This document shows positions 1-11,810 of a DNA stretch of 64,000 bases, one piece after another. Within the stretch, counting starts at the first letter, position 1. Every line of letters begins with the position of its first letter. The position numbers were made by a program, and so were the translations under genes. The DNA is from Hyalella azteca. Taxonomy: Eukaryota > Arthropoda > Malacostraca > Amphipoda > Hyalellidae. Location: assembly GCF_000764305.2 (NCBI RefSeq), contig NW_025944342.1:43833-107832 (forward strand). Reading direction: 5' to 3'. The notes under the pieces are model-generated. The model worked only from the letters and a program-made list of their open reading frames with translations. It had not been told where the DNA came from and did not search any database.

Positions 1-2305
1 GAACCGATTGTTGCATCCAGTCGCTTATATTGAAAATAAAATGATTTAAGCAAGTATTTCTTGCATCAGAGATAATTAAAAGTTTGCTAATGTTAACAGC
101 ATTATAATACATGCAGAAACGTACATTTTTTATAGATATTAAAAATTTAGGCTCTATGACTTGTATACTATGTCTATTACAGTCTATAGGATTTTGAATC
201 GATGCATGCATTCAAATTCAAATTAGGTCCACCCACGCCCCACGGCAGCTGTCAGTGTCAGCTCACCTTCTTCAGAATGTGAAAGCTTTTGCCGGTGAAG
301 GTGTGTTTTACGATTGGTCCATAAAGAAGTGTTGATCGGTTCAAAATGACATAAGAACAGATGCTTTTGAATAACCTATGGATTGGCACCATGATCCAGG
401 TGGGTATTGCAGAATGCAGAGGGATTAGTAATGCTGACACGGAGTGACACCAGAAGCAGAATAGGTTTCTGAGCAGTCAGATGATATTGATGCTCCATCT
501 CCTTGTTCTTTTTTCTTACGTTTAGCTTTGGGCTTGGGCATTCTGCTGGTTTTTGGTACAAACAAGGTACCTACTCCAAATAGGTGCCCGTCTCAAAATT
601 AAGACTTTTCTACTTGTTCACCGACTCAAAAAGGTACTCACTCTATCCTATACACACGTCCGTAGTCGACCGAAGCTCGAACCGGCCTCCTAATTCAGAT
701 AATCGCCAGTGCTTTCCACAACAAAATCCAGATTCCAGAATCTACCTCCAACAAAAGATACCTCCGTTTGCTGCAATTCTCTCACCTCAGTCACCTGCAG
801 CGCCGGAACTTGGGCACACGCATGGTTCAAGTTAAACCATGAGCAGTGAGCACACTGAGCACACTTTTCGAACGGGAATTTTTAAACTTTTATTAGAATT
901 ATATTGAAATGATGATACCTCAGCGAAAATTTGACAATTAAATATTCATATACATTAATATATGTATGAAAATATGATGATGCAGCATGTTACCAGCATA
1001 TCAACCTCCATCTTATTTACCTATAGTTATTATTGATTAATACACTTTTTGGCTAGTATCGTTACCTGATAATAGACCATTAATTCTAAGTTCATGTATA
1101 TGATGAAACTTTTGAAATTGCACATGCCAGTGGCATTAACATTTACTTCTATAACTGCCAGACAATAACACGATTCTTTTGTTATTATCAAAGTGATATA
1201 TCACTACGTACTTGATTCGCATCTACGCAGAAGATAGTTGATACACGGTTGAATAATTAATTCAACCGTAATTAATTAATGAGTTGATAAATAGAGAATC
1301 TGTCCTGCTAAGCACAGTTTAGACTTTAGAGTTTAGCGAACGTCTCGGACAAATTTACGGCCGGACCCGAGGACGGACTCCAAATTCAGTGCGCATAGAA
1401 TATCTCCCAAAATACTGTACGTAGCTCGATGAAACTTGGTACACATAATCATTATAGGTGGTGGTCGCGGGTTGTAGGTGAAGAAGAAGTCGCACGTTGA
1501 CCGCTTGTAACACCTGGACTCAGCAATAGTTATTTAGTTGAAGTCTTCATCATGTTTCTCTCAATTTCATTTCCTTCTTTAAAAAAGTCGTTCGATGAGA
1601 GCTTTGGCCGGACGGAACTGGTCAAATGATCCAATGGATTACCCGTCTCAGAATTTAGAATGCCATGTGGCGGATGATGAGTAACAAGCACATACTGAAA
1701 GCATTCTACGGGCGATGCAGCATCCCCTCCAGCATTGATAAGAAGCGGAATATAAACACATAGCCCATAGGTAGTATCACAGTGACTACATAGTTCAATA
1801 CTTATGCGCATCGAGAAGTTTTGGATTACGAGTCAAATAGCACATGACCCTGATAATTAGAGAGAATAGTATTTGAGTTGTAAACAAAGGAAAATGGGAA
1901 CAAGAAGCTCTACTGAATAATAGGCAGAGGGATGTTCTGTTTTCAAATTAATTTTATCGCAACACAGATGAAGTGAGGGGTCTTCGTGTCTGAAACAAAC
2001 ATTCACAGTCTAAGCGTATGCGACAAAGGTTAGAATTTAAATACTTTAACCGTGAAGTGCCTTCGATGTTCCAAAAAGTATAAATTCGCGTAGAAAAAAA
2101 ACATAAAAAACGATCATTGAATTGGCAGGAAATATTAAGCTTTTATAGAATTATTAAAAAACGCAGAGCCATGCGATCCGCTCAAAGATTAAACGTTATT
2201 AGAATTCAACCGAATGGCTAGGATTGATCTCAGTCTCGTGATGGTGCCTCGACTAAGCGTTGATGGTAAGGTGGGTGTTAGGCGGCAGAAGCCAGTCTCA
2301 TTGTC
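1..2305. other. non-coding stretch without a supported gene
   Basis: Several short open frames occur on both strands, but none has recognisable domains or convincing splice context. On the minus strand near 550-440 a short lysine-rich frame starts at an ATG and runs into a stop after about 36 codons; I do not recognise it. Bases 1329-1395 share an AT/CG-mixed segment with bases 18331-18395, so part of this stretch is dispersed-repeat DNA. A short perfect hairpin at 1245 is listed separately. Confidence 0.5.
1245..1269. repeat. perfect inverted repeat (10-bp arms, 5-nt loop)
   Basis: The arms ACGGTTGAAT and ATTCAACCGT are exact reverse complements around a 5-nt AT loop. It is AT-rich and could be chance or a small element end. 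Confidence 0.5.
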
Positions 2306-2334
2306 GCTCAATGAAACCGCCAGTTTCATTGAGC
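2306..2334. repeat. perfect hairpin (12-bp stem, 5-nt loop) beyond the non-LTR fragment
   Basis: GCTCAATGAAAC and GTTTCATTGAGC are exact reverse complements separated by five bases. The hairpin lies about 160 bases past the stop of the retrotransposon tail in that element's reading direction. Non-LTR elements often carry a 3' UTR hairpin used by their reverse transcriptase, so this may be the element's 3' end. That reading is inference. Confidence 0.5.
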
Positions 2335-2491
2335 ACTATTAGAATAGAATATAGGTGTCAGCACTGAAGAAATATGTCCACGGGCCTGTTGCCGATTCGT
2401 TAACTTTTCATGACTTGATTCACAAGGGATCTGGGCTTTTGAACCCGATCTTTCCATAACTGACGATTGATTGAGATAGCTGCGGGACTTA

Positions 2492-3002
2492 TTGCCTGGT
2501 CCGTAAGGTGCTAGACATTTCAAGACTGAACATAGCTCCTGCATAGCTTCGGCTTAGTCTGTTCTTGAAGGCGTTCATACTCGGAGCGTCAACGATGCTA
2601 TCAGGGAGGCTGTTCCACATGTCGGTGACTCGAAGCGAGAAGAAATGTTTTATGTGTTACAACGCAGTTTTTTAACAGGCCCGAGGACGCTTCCTTGTGG
2701 CACGCCGCTGCGCACTGAAGCCCAGTCTGATACTGACACATCAATACTGACACGTTGTCGTCTCCCTACTAGAAAATCTCTGATCCATTTGAATACATTA
2801 TTCCTAATTCCCAAAGACTTCAATTTAAGCAACAGCCGCTCATGCGGGACACTGTCAAATGCCTCGGCAAAATCGAGGTACACTGCATCTACTGGCTCCA
2901 TTTCGTCCAGCAGGCGGGTCCATTCTTTCAGAGTAGACAAGAGGTTAGTGATGCAGGATCTCCCGACAATAAAGCCATGTTGACAGTCTGATAGGAGATT
3001 AT
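2492..3002 (-). pseudogene. non-LTR retrotransposon reverse transcriptase fragment, internally deleted
   Basis: Reading leftwards, the translation carries reverse-transcriptase blocks: a QHGF-xx-GRSC segment, the palm motif VYLDFAEAFDSVPHE with catalytic-type aspartate, a LGI...WIRDFL segment and the SGVPQGSVLGP motif. These are typical of CR1/L2/jockey-like LINEs. Directly after GSVLGP the sequence jumps, in another frame, to a C-terminal tail (FFSLRVTDMWNSLPDSIV) usual at the end of such ORFs. The YxDD block and thumb are therefore missing through an internal deletion, and the N-terminal endonuclease is absent. The piece is dead and lies in non-coding DNA. The exact clade cannot be settled from this fragment. 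Confidence 0.85.
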
Positions 3003-5040
3003 TAAAACTATATATAAGTTAGTTAGTTAGTTTAGTGGCCAAATGTTTACTAGCGCTTCAGCTATTTAGCTATCTCGCACCGAAAGTCAAGATGAACATC
3101 ACCATAGAGGTGGAAGGTCTCAATTATTCCTATATATAACACTACTAGAGGCTTGATAGTTCTTAGTTAATATTACGAATGAAATGCGTGAAAAGTAGAA
3201 ATGGATATTCCTAAAAGAATTTATTCTTTTGGACACCCATTAGCATTAACTACACAGAGCGAGATTATTGTTCCCATCAATAGTAGCTACCTATTATGAT
3301 ACAACATAGAAGCTCAGCAAGGTAAAACTAGCAAACACAGATTATAAGAGTATATTTGCTTGTAAGTAGTGCGATGTGATTAAGTAACACGTGTACTGAA
3401 GAGATAACATCACAGTCCACTTCATCACAGGTTGTTCTTTGTTCCCTCGCTCTGATCGAACTATTAAATCCTGGCTGGTGAGCTTTTGCTCATCATTCAC
3501 CAATCATAGACAAAAAAAAAAGTAATTATGTACGAAACCTGAACCAGTCATGCTTAAATGAAGAAGTTATATAAAATTTAAACGGGGTTTTTAAATATAC
3601 ATCATAGATACTAAGGCACAATGGGTACTAGTGAATAGTTTACTAACCAAAAAAAGCTAGCTAATTCAAACTCCCATCCACTCTTGAACTCAAGCATAGA
3701 TCATGGGATGTATACAAAATGATAAAAAACTTTTCATCACGGCATTTTTCTTTTGATTAATTCCCATACACAGCACGGGATAAGTTTGATCGGAGTGCAT
3801 AAGAACTACCCGGCCGGATACAAAATAAATTTGGACTTATATCTCATCAGAATAAAGAGAAATTCAAATTGATGTCAATACTTTTCTATAACTTAAGAAT
3901 ATATTCTTAATCTATGTATAATAAAAGGTGATAAGATGACTCCGCCACATGCAAATAGATATGCTATAAAGATGAAAAACAGATCCGGTCATTAAAAAAT
4001 ATTTGGTTCCGCATGAAGGCTATAAAATACCACACATATAAACTAGAACCTGAATGCAGGTTTCGGCCATTTTCTGGTATGTGATCGAGATTTTACTCTG
4101 CTTGCCATGAGAACGATGATAAGCAGATTGATTTGTAGCAAATAGTTATGAGATGCAATATGTTAAGCGGCTTGGTCTTATTCAAAATCAGTTTCAAGCC
4201 AGAAAGTCATTTTACACTATAGGAACACATTGTTGCTTGTAAAATAAAACGAACTGTGAGCATGGGATTGTGTTGCACCTAGTTAGCCATATATTGGACG
4301 CCGTACATTCGTCGTAACTTGAATGAAGTTTTGAACATTCTTTCATTAAGTTAGCAAGGTGTCAACAAGATAGCAGGACATTGCCATGACATTTGATACA
4401 TTAATTCTAACTTGAAGCAATAGGTTTATGTTTAACATTATGGCATGAATGAAGCTAACAAATCAATGGTAAGTAAATTCCAAAGCAATCAGGAAAATCC
4501 CTGTTGTTAAAGGTCACAATTTAGGCTTGCAGTGAGATAATTATGAGCCAAGTAATTGCAGAAAATGTTATGCGCTGAAACAGATTTTCGTCACTAGGTT
4601 ATATTTAGGAATAATGAAATGCTAAGCAACCCTGGGTAAAAAAATTCATCAAAACTATTTAAGATCAAACCAATCTATCAAAACCCAGGCAAATGCGCAC
4701 AGAAAATAATGAAGGTAACAATCGAACAACGTTCCCATGAACACCCAACATAATTTAGATGAAGAAGGAGCCAAGGGCAAGGCTCCGGTAATTTGAACTT
4801 GATGATTCCATTGAAGAATTTATGAAACGAACATCCATTTTTGGAAGTTTCTTGTGATTGCCAGCTCTAGCTCACGCATTGGGTCTCTCGTTTGCACGCG
4901 CCACCTGCACAAGTAAATAAAATATTTCATCTGCTCCAAAAAAATTGAAAACTTAACACACGGCGCTAACCCTATCCCTCAAAGCTAAACAAATATCCCG
5001 AAACGTTGAGGAGAGACACCTTTATGGCGGAATCTATCGC
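3003..5040. other. non-coding stretch, nothing recognised
   Basis: AT-rich sequence with stops in all frames. I see no coding exon, RNA gene or repeat array here. It lies between the LINE fragment and the 3' end of the minus-strand multi-domain gene, so part of it may be 3' UTR or downstream flank. Confidence 0.45.
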
Positions 5041-5269
5041 TCATTCATTGAATGATTGATTTTAAAAAAGAAATTTCAAGAAAGTGCATCAATGCTTCTC
5101 GTCTAAATAGTAAACTAGGACACAGTGCTTCATCAAGAAGTGAAGAATGAAATCCTGCATCATATCGACGATTGAACTCTGTCACAGGGAAGTTTTCCGT
5201 CAACTCGAAGTCCTTCAAGCACAACAGTTGCGAGGCCTTCACTCGCCTCAGCGCCGTAGTTCCAGACAT

Positions 5270-5625
5270 CACAGTCACCACGCATTGCCATGCATCATCG
5301 TTACGCGTCCATCACACTGCCTCCAGCACCACAACCACGCAACTCCCAGCAGCACCACAGCTCTCACACCCCCAGCTCCAACCCATTCCCCAAGCAGCAT
5401 CCCAGCTCTTCTCCCCTTCCTCCCAGCGCCGCAGCCCTCCTCCCCAGCAGCACCACAGCTCCTCCCATCCCCCAGTAACACCACAGCTACCACACTTCCC
5501 AGCAAAGCCAGCACTAAAGCTCCCACACCCCCAGTAACACCACAGCCCCCCAACCCTCTCAGCATCTCAGCTCTCCCACACCCCCAGCAGCACAGCTCCC
5601 CACCTACCCCCACGACACCCCATTA
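5270..5625. repeat. CA/CCA-rich low-complexity array
   Basis: Imperfect tandem runs of C-rich units, such as CCCCCAGTAACACCACAGCT and CCCAGCAGCACCACAGCTC, fill this stretch. All three plus-strand frames therefore stay open and give Pro/Thr/Ser/His-rich translations. These frames are composition artefacts and not genes. The array lies just 3' of the second exon of the minus-strand gene. Confidence 0.75.
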
Positions 5626-8600
5626 AGATGACCCACCATGACGTCGTGGGTCTCAGACGACACGAAGTTGTCGCGGCACCAGGCGCTGAGTAGCGCAGGC
5701 GTCGCAGGTCGCGGGTGACGGCTGCCGTACCAGCACGTCAGCAGCTGGCCTTCCTCGTCCGTGTCGTACCGCACCTCCATACCTGTGGGCAGGGGATGCT
5801 TGGCAATCATAGTGCATGGACGATGATTTGTAATGATAGTACATGGATGTTAGTCTGCAATTGTAGTGCATGGATGATGATTTGTAATGATAGTACATAG
5901 AAGATGTATTGCAATTGTAGTGCATGGATGATGATTTGTAATGATAGTACATGGATGTTAGTCTGCAATTGTAGTGCATGGATGATGATTTGTAATCATA
6001 GTACATGGATGATAGTCAGCAATGATAGTGAACAGTTTTTTGCGAAGTTTACTGCTTTGACAGAGCAAAACTGTTATGATGTTAACATGTTATCATAACT
6101 GTTTACTGTTATGATAGCGCACGTGGCATTGTTTGCGATGATATTGTACGGGTTATTTTTTGCAATTCTAATGCACGCAATTAAGCGGGCTACTGGGTCT
6201 TACACTTCTGCATTCAAGTAATATTTATTGAATTCATAATAAACAAAAAAAAATTGTGCCATCCACACACAACGTCCTATTCGGGTTATTGAATGTATTA
6301 AATCTAGAATTATTCACGCAAATGAATTCGTCTAGAACAAAAAAATCTAGATAAGTTTTCGATAAACAGAACATGTGCCCGCGCACGCTATGAAAACAAT
6401 CGGCATATGATGAAGTCAACTCGTGCAGCGCGAGACTATGTGCATGAACTTTGAAATTAGATGACACTTGCCTTCTAAGCACACTTTAAAACGTAGAATG
6501 ATGCACGTGTTAACACCGACGCAAAATATAAGAAAGACAAACGTACACATTGCAGAGGCTGAGGCTGAAGAAACGACAACGTTACGTTAAAATGCGTGCT
6601 TCATGTGTAAACGCGTCCCACATAATAATATGAACCGAGGAAGAAATAATCAAGTATAGATACATCAGCTACAATACGAGTCCATACATACGATTTAACA
6701 ATAGGTACCTAAGAGCAATTGGAACCTCGAATATTACAATTTATTTTCTTTCTGTCGATGATGTTCTCGAAACATGGTTAGTGATCAGTAATTAATATGT
6801 ATTCAGTATTATCCGTAATAAATACGCATTAAATACTCCTGTGAATAACAATGTTATCCATTCAAATGAATCATTACATCATTCATTCTTAAAAACTACC
6901 GTAATACAATAACTCACCCTCAACAAGAATGTTGTATAGTTCGATGCCGTCTAGTGTAAGGCCAAATAAGAAGAACTGCCCCGGCTTGAAAAAATGTTGA
7001 GAGTCGTCGTTGCCTTTGAGTCTTCCCATCATTGGGTGCAGTTCTATTATAGAGCCACAAAATCCAGGCTCATCGCTTGAAGCTTCGACAGTAGGTACTG
7101 GCTGAGTGTCAAATACAAGGAGCTGCGATGAGCGCAGCTGATCATTAGAAATAGCAGCGAAGTATTCGGCTCGTTTGCGCGCCAATTCTTCATGAACATC
7201 CTTCTCATCTCTGCCATAGCCCGTAAACCTTGGTATAGGAAAGTCGTAAATTATTGTTTCGGGTGCGGAAGGACCTGGTGGCTCAGGGTTGTTATTCATT
7301 ATGTTTTGAGGTGGTTTGACAGCACCTTTATCGCGTGAAACGGTCACTGAAGCTGCTGGTACTACGCTGTTCCCGACTCGTCCTGCTGACTTTGCACTCT
7401 CCTGTCTTAATTCATTGCTGACATTTTGGATGACGGATGAACGAGAAGGGTTGCTCTTATTTTGCGCCACATGGGAGCCATTTTCGAGAAATACTTTAGT
7501 ATAAATGGAGCTGTTCAGCGCGGGTTCCGTATTCTCGTTGTTTCTTTGCGTTTCCAGGTATTTGAGCCAAGATTGGTAGGAGTTGAATTCAATGGTGACA
7601 TGAGGTGGATTGGAGTATGCAATCCTTAAAGCATTTACATCGTAGACACCTGGTCCTTGCTTGCCAGGAGGTGGCAAAAAAATAGGCTTGGTGCCAATCC
7701 ACCCCGCAGAGGCAACGGCGCAAATTTCCAGTAATCCGTGATATCGACTTTCAGGGATAGTGTTGATGTATAAATTGCATGTATGCTCCATCAAAACTTT
7801 AGCCCCGCTAAATTTTGTGTAACAAGTTTTCTTGAAAGGTTCTCCGTTTATGTAGAGGTGCTTGATATCAAGTTGAATGAAGATAGTTCCGTGGAAGTCA
7901 TCGGAATGCCAAGAAAGAACAACCAACTCGTCTTCGATGTTAACGATGTTTCCGCGAACGTAACGTCCCGAGAAACGATCAAGCTCAGGTTGGCCCACTT
8001 TTGAAGGTTTGCGCTGATTAGTTTTTGAGGCTTTGTGACCACTTTGGGTCTTCATGGCAATCGTGAAAAGGTCAGATGGATCGGATGGCTCAGACATTTC
8101 TATAGCAGCCAAATTGTGACGCATGCCGTCGACATCTTCCTCGTCGAAATCATCATTGTCTTCTTGGAGGTCGTCTCTATCGTCGTGTTCCGCATCGGAA
8201 TCGTCTGACGTGCAATCGATGTGAGCAAGATCATCCTCGCTGCCGCAAGCAGAGTTACTGATGGTAATTTTACCGATCCAGGAATACAAAGGACTCCGGT
8301 TGGAGTCAAATGCTACATAGCACATTCGTTGCTCGTCTATTTTACTGCAGTAGCAGACACAGCCGTCAACTATCATTTGATTCCGTTGAACCCAAACGAG
8401 ACCTTGGTTTTTAAGGCCCACTGCAACGGCATCTTGATTGGTCTCATTTATAACTCCTTTGCTAACACTAGAAAATGCTTTCTCAGTGAGTTTCGCTACA
8501 CGGCTAGAACATGAGCATTTTCCATCCACCAACTTCTTGTGCCAAAGAGGAATTTTGTTCTGAAGATCTTCAAAAATAAGTAGCTGATCGTCGTGATGCC

Positions 8601-10581
8601 AGACAGCCACAGCAGTGTATTCTGCGCCGTACTTCATGGGTTCTGTGGAGCAGTGGGCAAGAACACTCCACCGAGAAGTGAGCAGTACTTGCGAGTGCAT
8701 CGACAAAATACTTCGACTTGACACCTTCTTGCCGTACTTGTATAGCTCGTGAACTGAAAATTCGACATTAACAGTACTGCCGTCCACGACGCACTCGATC
8801 AAACCTCTAGTTTCACCCATTTTTTGTACATGGCCAACCATGTAATAGAATGTATCTTTTCGTTTCTCGTGGGCGTCGGAAACTTCAAAGTTGGTGTAGA
8901 TTTTATCATTAAGAATCATCTGCTGCAGTTCGGCAGGTTCTTTACCAACCCAGGCACAGATGGCTCGTCTGAAGACAGCACATCCTCGCACGATTTTCAT
9001 CTGCATAGGTACTATGTACGTGTTAACTTTTTCATTCGTTTTAAGGAAGAACTTAAGTAGAGAGGTGCCACGATACTTCTTACCGTGTACGTAGAAGCGT
9101 TCGCGTGTGAGGTACACAGAATTGGCAAATCCAGTGAGTATTGCGTCTGACGCACTGCAGCTCAGAACGAACCCAGCCAGGCGTCCTTTTTTCATGGCGT
9201 CATTGAACGGTGTTTGAGGAGTAGCCGCTATGAGATCACTCCGATCCACCATAACTTCGCGTGTCACAGCACCGGCCTTGCTGGCGTCACGAATGTTCTT
9301 CAAAGGTACCTTTTTGAGCGAGTTAATTTTTGTCTTGAGGCTCTGAGGAGCTGGACCATGCCAAACACAAACCGCTTCCCAGAAGGTCCTTAGATTGGGG
9401 TCCACGTCCATTGGTCTTTCTAGAGCTACAACATATCCATGCAAAATTGGTTTGTTGACCGACATAAGGTGACGAACTACCTCCTCAGCGGTCGAAAACT
9501 GTAAGCCATTCACGAAGAACTGAGAAGGAGAGAATCTACAAGCATTGTCGCCATTGCCGAACATAAGATAACCTTTGTTTGTGCCACGAAAGAAGCCAGT
9601 CAAGTAACTGGCCACCCGCACAACGTTGTTGGGAGTTTCAATGATATTTTTCTTCTCTGGGACTTTAGCACACGTAATCTGCTGCCGCAGGTTTTCTTCG
9701 TCGGAATCATCTTCATCAGCCCAAATCAGGGATGCTTTGGACTTATTTGCACCATTTTCCTCAATATATTTAACTTTGGAAAGCAAATTAGTTTCTTTGG
9801 AAATCTCAGGTAGCCGAACACCGTTTGGCTTGCGAGCCTCAGGTTTACCATAGATCAATTTAAAATCCGGTCTTTTACCAAGAAAGACAACGACAGCTTC
9901 CATTTGTACGAGCACGCCAAATATTTTAACAGGTGGCATTGGCTTGGCGATCGCTATAACATTTGCATCAGCACAGGGATAGGCTAAATTTTCAGACAAG
10001 ACGAACTTCTTTTGATTGATATAGAAATTATCGGCAGTGAATAGAACATTTTTGACCCTGCCTTTTTCACATCTGATTGACACAAGACCATAGGTCTCAC
10101 AGCACCAATATACAAGTCCAGATACCTCAACCATAGACGCAGTGGGAACATCAACGTATACATCATAGCGGGATTGAACCGTAAGCTCATTTGATAACGT
10201 GCCCCACCTCCGCCAAAATTCACTGTAAGGACCAACGTCGGGAACCATGTTCTGTGGTCCAACCCAACACAGAACTGATTTGTAGCGCACCTTAAACGTT
10301 ACTATCATTCGTTCTTCCCCCATGTCCTCAATGAACAAATTCAAGTACGATCTTCTGTCCAGAAAAGTGAAGAGATTATGGGGACTTTCAACACGCTTTT
10401 TGTTCACGTAAAAGTGCGATAGTTGGAAAAGAACGAACTTCCCTCCTCCACCACGCACTGACAAAATACCAGCCGTGCCATCGTCTTTGATTGACATGAC
10501 ATAACCTGAAATAAACATAATGCCGTCGATCTTGGCGGTCGGATCTGAGTGAATCAAATTATTTCTGTTTGAGGACTCCAT
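5604..10581 (-). CDS. large protein with about eight tandem copies of an unrecognised ~85-residue domain
   Basis: Exon A runs from ATG 10581 to the donor after 6918 (gtgagt, phase 1). Exon B begins at 5782 after TGCCCACAG and either ends at the stop at 5604-5606 or leaves by a donor after 5637 (gtgggt). An acceptor at 10606 (TTTCATTTCAG) lies in open frame just before the ATG, so an upstream exon is likely. Numbered from codon 10590, units lie near residues 28-112, 157-242, 328-413, 470-551, 582-665, 720-773 (shortened) and 878-968, with an eighth from 1177. Each has an N-terminal G-V-x(n)-G-x-I/L strand pair, then F-Y-V-N-G-K-K, then a C-terminal W-x-G-x-x-P. The eighth unit is completed only by exon B (CWYGSRHP), which supports the splice. 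Acidic linkers lie near 291-300 and 785-822. There is no signal peptide or membrane segment. The strand pattern recalls OB/cold-shock-like barrels, but that is a guess. I do not know the function. Confidence 0.8.
5803..6032. repeat. 27-bp minisatellite with 54-bp higher-order period
   Basis: Two related 27-bp units alternate: one like ATGATTTGTAATGATAGTAC plus a GGATG end, the other like TTAGTCTGCAATTGTAGTGC plus the same end. About eight copies are present. The array lies in the intron between exons A and B of the minus-strand multi-domain gene. As 27 is divisible by three, it gives spurious repetitive frames on both strands. The rest of that intron, to 6917, shows nothing else. Confidence 0.9.
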
Positions 10582-11810
10582 TGTTGCCACGAAGTGCTGT
10601 CCAGCCTGAAATGAAACGATCAGATGAGAAACGCTCCAACGGACGTGGTTGAATTTTGCAGCAATATTTGCTTAGAATATTGGCTCAAGTAGGTAGTTCA
10701 TAAAAATATAGACTTAAGAAATTTTATTTGAATTTTTAGAACGAGTCTCCAATATTAGATAGAATAAACTCAGATAGAGGAACGAATTCCTAATGATAGA
10801 GAATTGGAGAATATAATAACCATCTAATTAGCTATGTTACATTAGAAAATTAGAAATCAAATAAGAAATTGCCAGCAGCAAAAATACAAAACTTAACAAG
10901 CTGAAGCATCTTTGGTCTGTTTCCGTAACAAAGTAGTTTTCACAAACATATTAAAACGAATTAAATTCATCTATTCTAAAGAGCTATTAAATCGACTTAC
11001 CTATTCAAAGCGCGCAGTCGATGGCTGACCTCAGCAAAATAAATCTCAGGTAGAGCTATTGCGAACCATATTGTTTCCAAATATACTAAGAATTTTGAAC
11101 AATTTACAAAAATTCTGCACAATAAAAGACTTCATTTACTAAAGCACATAAAATCAAAGTTATTACGTAATCAGACACTCTTGACTAGACAGCACAAATA
11201 CATCGAACATAAGTAAAATGAACTGCAAGCAAGCACTCTCAGAACACTTATTCACTCACAACGGTCATACAATTTTGCTACTTAATAAGTTCAATTGATA
11301 ATCACCAACGATGCACGGAAAACTTGAAAAAATGTAACTAAGCTAATAAGGAAAACACACTCAAACCACCGAGTCTCCAGAAGACGAGCGTGTGCCACTG
11401 GAAAAGCAGATATTCATTCCATTTTTATGATTTTTTTAGTCATTCCTTTTCAAGTCAGTCCCTTGAGTAGACCAGTAAAGTATCATGTATACCGGGTATT
11501 ATCACATAGATAGATATTGAATATACATATTTAAACTATATTGATGAGCTGAAATTAAAAAGAAAACCTCTCGTTTGCCACACAGTGAGAGTGTGGCAAC
11601 CAGCTGTCATGTCTTGCAGTGTCGCTGTGTGACATCGAACGATCGCGTGGCATGTGGCGTGAAGTGATCGCGTTACAACCTCGTTCAATCGATGCGCTCG
11701 ACGAACTGAAGGGTTGCTATGAGAAGCAGAGCCTGAGATTGCAAGTTCTTTGCTTAGTTGAACAAAATGACGTCACTTGTTTGGATTATGCTTCGGCAAG
11801 CATCGTGTAA
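10582..11810 (-). promoter_or_regulatory. 5' flank of the multi-domain gene; candidate promoter or first exon
   Basis: Immediately upstream of the ATG is a good acceptor at 10606, so transcription starts further right. The CG-richer patch at about 11560-11800 stands out from its AT-rich surroundings and is the best candidate for the first exon or promoter. I could not identify the matching donor. No TATA box is convincing. Confidence 0.3.

Noticed and set aside
376..561. Small conserved protein on the minus strand near the left edge
   Set aside because: A Lys-rich start (MPKPKAKRKKK) caught the eye, but the frame closes after about 36 codons and neighbouring frames carry stops; not enough to call a gene.
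5045..5281. Third exon of the multi-domain gene
   Set aside because: The minus-strand frame looks mildly protein-like, but I could not find a convincing acceptor in the right phase; exon B has its own stop at 5604.
5147..5626. Pro/Thr/His-rich proteins on the plus strand (up to 159 codons)
   Set aside because: All three frames are open because of the C-rich repeat; no domains, no splice support, and they cover the 3' part of a real minus-strand gene.
5653..6098. Repetitive Met/Tyr/Cys-rich frames on both strands
   Set aside because: They are translations of the 27-bp minisatellite, whose unit length is a multiple of three.
11619..11810. 63-codon plus-strand frame beginning at GTG
   Set aside because: No ATG start or domain; the CG-rich patch is better read as the upstream region of the minus-strand gene.
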